Source: Omphalotus guepiniiformis
Taxonomy: Eukaryota; Basidiomycota; Agaricomycetes; Agaricales; Omphalotaceae
DNA: 64,000 nucleotides
Direction of reading: 5' to 3'
NCBI GenBank assembly: GCA_028554645.1
Contig: JAQOOI010000017.1
Span: forward strand, 310,001 to 374,000
Each line of letters begins with the position of its first letter. Within the stretch, counting starts at the first letter, position 1. Positions 61,541-64,000 of this stretch are shown here, piece by piece. The translations under genes and the position numbers were made by a program. The notes below the pieces were generated by a model that was not told the DNA's origin, did not search any database, and was given only the letters and a program-made list of their open reading frames with translations.

Positions 61541-62268
61541 TCACTGAACGCTTAGCGTTGTTGGCGTTCTGTGAAGAACGCGACGAGGAGATGATGGTGT
61601 TGGTCGTCGATAGTCGAAGGCATCGAGGCAAAGGTTACTAAATGAGGCGAGAGGTGAGGTGGGAGGGGTATATATGGTGTCGATACCTGCGAACAAAAAA
61701 GGTTCGTTTCCATGAACACGAGGACAAAAGAATCACTAAGAGTGCTCACTCTTACGGGTTGGATTCCAAGAAAGTGGCGATAGCGGCCTCGAGACGAAGG
61801 ATACCGAGAATGAAGTAGTGAGATCACCAAATTCGTATAAGAAGGCAGGAGAACACGTATAGTTCTCCTTATCTTTGTTGCTGGACGTCGGCATCGGTGC
61901 TCCAGTAATCGTCGTAGGGATCTCATCGTCCTTCACCGGGTGTGCTACGCGTGAGGGTCCTCGACGGCGTTCGGTGAGGCTGACGATTTCCAGGGCCTCC
62001 GCAGCAGTCTGCCGTCCAGTGATCGTCTCGGGTACTTCGTTTTGCTTCACGTAACGGGTGGAGCAGAACGGTCCTCGACGACGGTCGGTGATGCTGACGA
62101 TCTCTAGACCGATGCTCATATCATCTAATGAAGATGGGTCAGTGACAGGACGAAATGGAGGTTAGATTGGGAGAACGCACCATGCACCTCATCGTCGTTG
62201 GGAAGGGTGGCGAGCTCATCTAGCCCATACCCGAGAGCGCCTAGTACAAGGTCATCGAGGTAGTACAT
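61541..62268 (-). CDS. Small protein with two 33-residue repeats, unknown
   Basis: ATG at 62268 (MYYLDDLVLGALGYGLDELA), three exons with introns near 62123-62178 and 61688-61754, stop at 61541. After the first exon come two tandem repeats of 33 residues: LEIVSITDRRRGPFCSTRYV ... ETITG and LEIVSLTERRRGPSRVAHPV ... TTITG. A Ser/Pro-rich tail follows (SFVSRPLSPLSWNPT, TIYTPPTSPLASFSNL). The repeat pair, with conserved Glu-Ile-Val-Ser and Arg-Arg-Arg-Gly-Pro, suggests a short linear binding module. No family recognised; no signal peptide or membrane segment. Confidence 0.6.
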
Positions 62269-64000
62269 GATTTTGAGGCGTTCTTCGCGAGATATAGTCA
62301 AGGGAAGAAGGGGCGGTTTATGTGATGGGGGGAAAACAACGTCGGAGCCGCGCCAACAAGTGTTTTTATAGATACTTAGACGCTTGACGCTTTGGCTATG
62401 TGACACTATTTACGATGATTGGATTTCCTATAAAGGTATCCAGGCGACAAGGGATGCCGCGAATCTTTCAGAACCCTGATAATCACCTAAGTTTATGCCT
62501 CGGATTAATCGACGTCAATTTTCAAAAGCATAACTCACTTCTAGCCGCCCATATACGCAACCTACAGGCAGAGATGTCGGACATATACGCGTTCATTTAC
62601 TATCAAACTCCAATCACAATTCTGACTGACCTGGTGGCGACACTGCAAAGGAAGCATGTGATGGACCAAGCGCCAATAGCAACACGAGGACAAAAAAACC
62701 AGCAAAAAGCAAAAAATCGATTATTGTCCCAAATCTAGTGTGGGTCCAAGTGTAAGCCACAACAATAGCGAAGAATCGGTAGATACAATCTCACTAGTAA
62801 ATCGTTTGATTATCCTTCAATCCCGAAGATCTCGCCCATCGCAACCGTATTGTGAAGACTTGAAGAGCGACGTTTAGGAGATAATGGTCTCTTGAGAAAT
62901 GAAGAGGTACAGTAACGCGCCATTGACGCGTACAAGACGGCAACTTAAATACAACAATCGACTCTGATGAGAGGACAACGCGTCTTGGTGGCGAGAAACA
63001 AGCCGTTGCGACACGAGGCAAGCGTCCCTGAGAGTTACTGCCGGCAAAGTACGCTGGCCGGCACTTTGACCTTTGGGCGCCTACTTCCTCTCCCTTAACG
63101 GTCACTTGAAAAGAACTGTACAGCTTTTCCAGATTATCAGCACAATGGCGAGGTGAGGTAGCTTGATTCTCCATTTAAAAAAGATTGTACTAACTCAGCT
63201 AATCTGTTCGAAACAGTACATGACACACGAGGCGAGAATAGCAAGCATTTCGTGAGGTAGCACCCGGATCTTGAGGACACTCGTATTCTCTGAGTATATT
63301 CCAACTTCGTTTCAGAATCGTTCCTGCTATATGCGCCGAAGCTCGGGCACAGCGGTACTCTCGGCTTTTACGCAGCAGCAATCAGCGATAAGTACATACG
63401 ATTGCGAGGTTTTCAACAGGTTTCAACTTCGCTGGCTATCAAAACGCGCCAGTGGAGAATTCCGTCATTAATTTGTCCTTCCTCGACTTTACAGCTTATT
63501 GGCATATTGTCATTCCGCCGGCTATGTATCATTCTACGCAGAAATCGATTTTGAACGCGAGGCCTCTGGATGGAAGCGTACACTGCATTGTGGCACAATG
63601 CCGGAGTGCTGGCGTAAGCTCGGGATACTCTGACGTGCAACATAACACAAATGAAGCGCAGCTATCATCATTCCATACGAGGGAAGTTTGGATGGCCTGC
63701 ATGGGCACTGTCGTGTCCTCGGAAACGTGTTCAGATTCCTGAACAAGCCTGAAATGCACGTTAAGGCATGAATGTTGAAGATCAACCCCAATGCCAAGCG
63801 TATACTAGCTGGACCAGAAATGGAACTTTAGTATGTCGTTCCAACCGAGATTCTATGATCATGTATACTGACACTTCCCTCCAGCCTTGAGAGAAGTAAG
63901 AAGCCCATCCAGATCCCAGCTTCTCAGCTCGTGTTTCAAATAGAACACCTATGCAATGCAATACTGTATACACGAGCAGATCATGACATACGGATCAAAA
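62269..64000. other. No supported gene
   Basis: Overlapping short open frames on both strands (for example 62794-63174 minus, 63452-63742 plus). None has a domain, a coherent exon structure or a paralogue in the window. Confidence 0.45.

Noticed and set aside
62794..63174. Minus-strand 126-codon ORF near the right end
   Set aside because: No domain, signal peptide or supported splice pattern; overlapping frames of similar length occur throughout this AT/GC-balanced stretch.

Overview
The window looks like nuclear DNA of a filamentous basidiomycete, most likely an Agaricomycete (mushroom-forming fungus). Genes are intron-rich with short introns (about 50-70 nt, GTxxGT...CTRAY...YAG). Homologues are fungal throughout (Snf1, eL8, Vps10, Kre9-like wall proteins, GH27, ERMP1-type M28 peptidase, two-finger C2H2 factors). 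There are LTR retrotransposons of both the Ty3/gypsy and Ty1/copia types. Species cannot be set from sequence alone.

Layout. 1-4.5 kb: a small GPI-type secreted protein and a divergent (head-to-head) pair of paralogous Kre9/Knh-like secreted proteins that share a conserved TATA promoter. 5-9.35 kb (minus): a large ER/vacuolar membrane M28 metallopeptidase. 9.6-10.3 kb: a Cys-rich secreted protein with a Pro-Thr-Asn repeat. 10.3-14.9 kb: gene-poor, with a 326/332-bp tandem duplication and an acidic ORF fragment. 14.9-25.4 kb: a secreted pepsin-like aspartic protease gene split by an 8.64-kb Ty3/gypsy element with two 730-bp LTRs that appear identical and a 4-bp target duplication. 25.8-27.3 kb (minus): a C2H2 zinc-finger regulator. 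27.75-32.65 kb: a 4.9-kb Ty1/copia element about 410 bp upstream of that regulator. 33.4-35.8 kb: SNF1/AMPK alpha kinase. 36.3-37.6 kb: ribosomal protein eL8. 38.6-39.3 kb (minus): an alcohol dehydrogenase-like gene remnant. 39.76-45.46 kb (minus): a large NRPS-like synthetase with an adenylation domain, a carrier domain, membrane helices and left-handed beta-helix segments, the architecture of epsilon-poly-lysine synthetase. 45.5-49.1 kb: gene-poor, with diverged repeat units. 49.1 and 51.75 kb: two intron-containing tRNA-Gly(TCC) genes flanking a Ser-rich protein gene. 52.3-57.7 kb (minus): Vps10 sorting receptor. 58.5-61.0 kb: GH27 alpha-galactosidase. 61.5-62.3 kb (minus): a small protein with two 33-residue repeats. 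62.3-64 kb: nothing convincing.

How it fits together. Most host genes are unrelated housekeeping or secretory-pathway genes. The aspartic protease is probably a broken allele, because the gypsy element sits in the splice donor that divides the second catalytic Asp-Thr-Gly. The items most worth following are the poly-lysine-synthetase-like enzyme, the extra third ORF and gag-stop frameshift of the gypsy element, and the conserved promoter of the divergent wall-protein pair. Exon boundaries were derived by hand from splice consensus and frame, so all are predictions.
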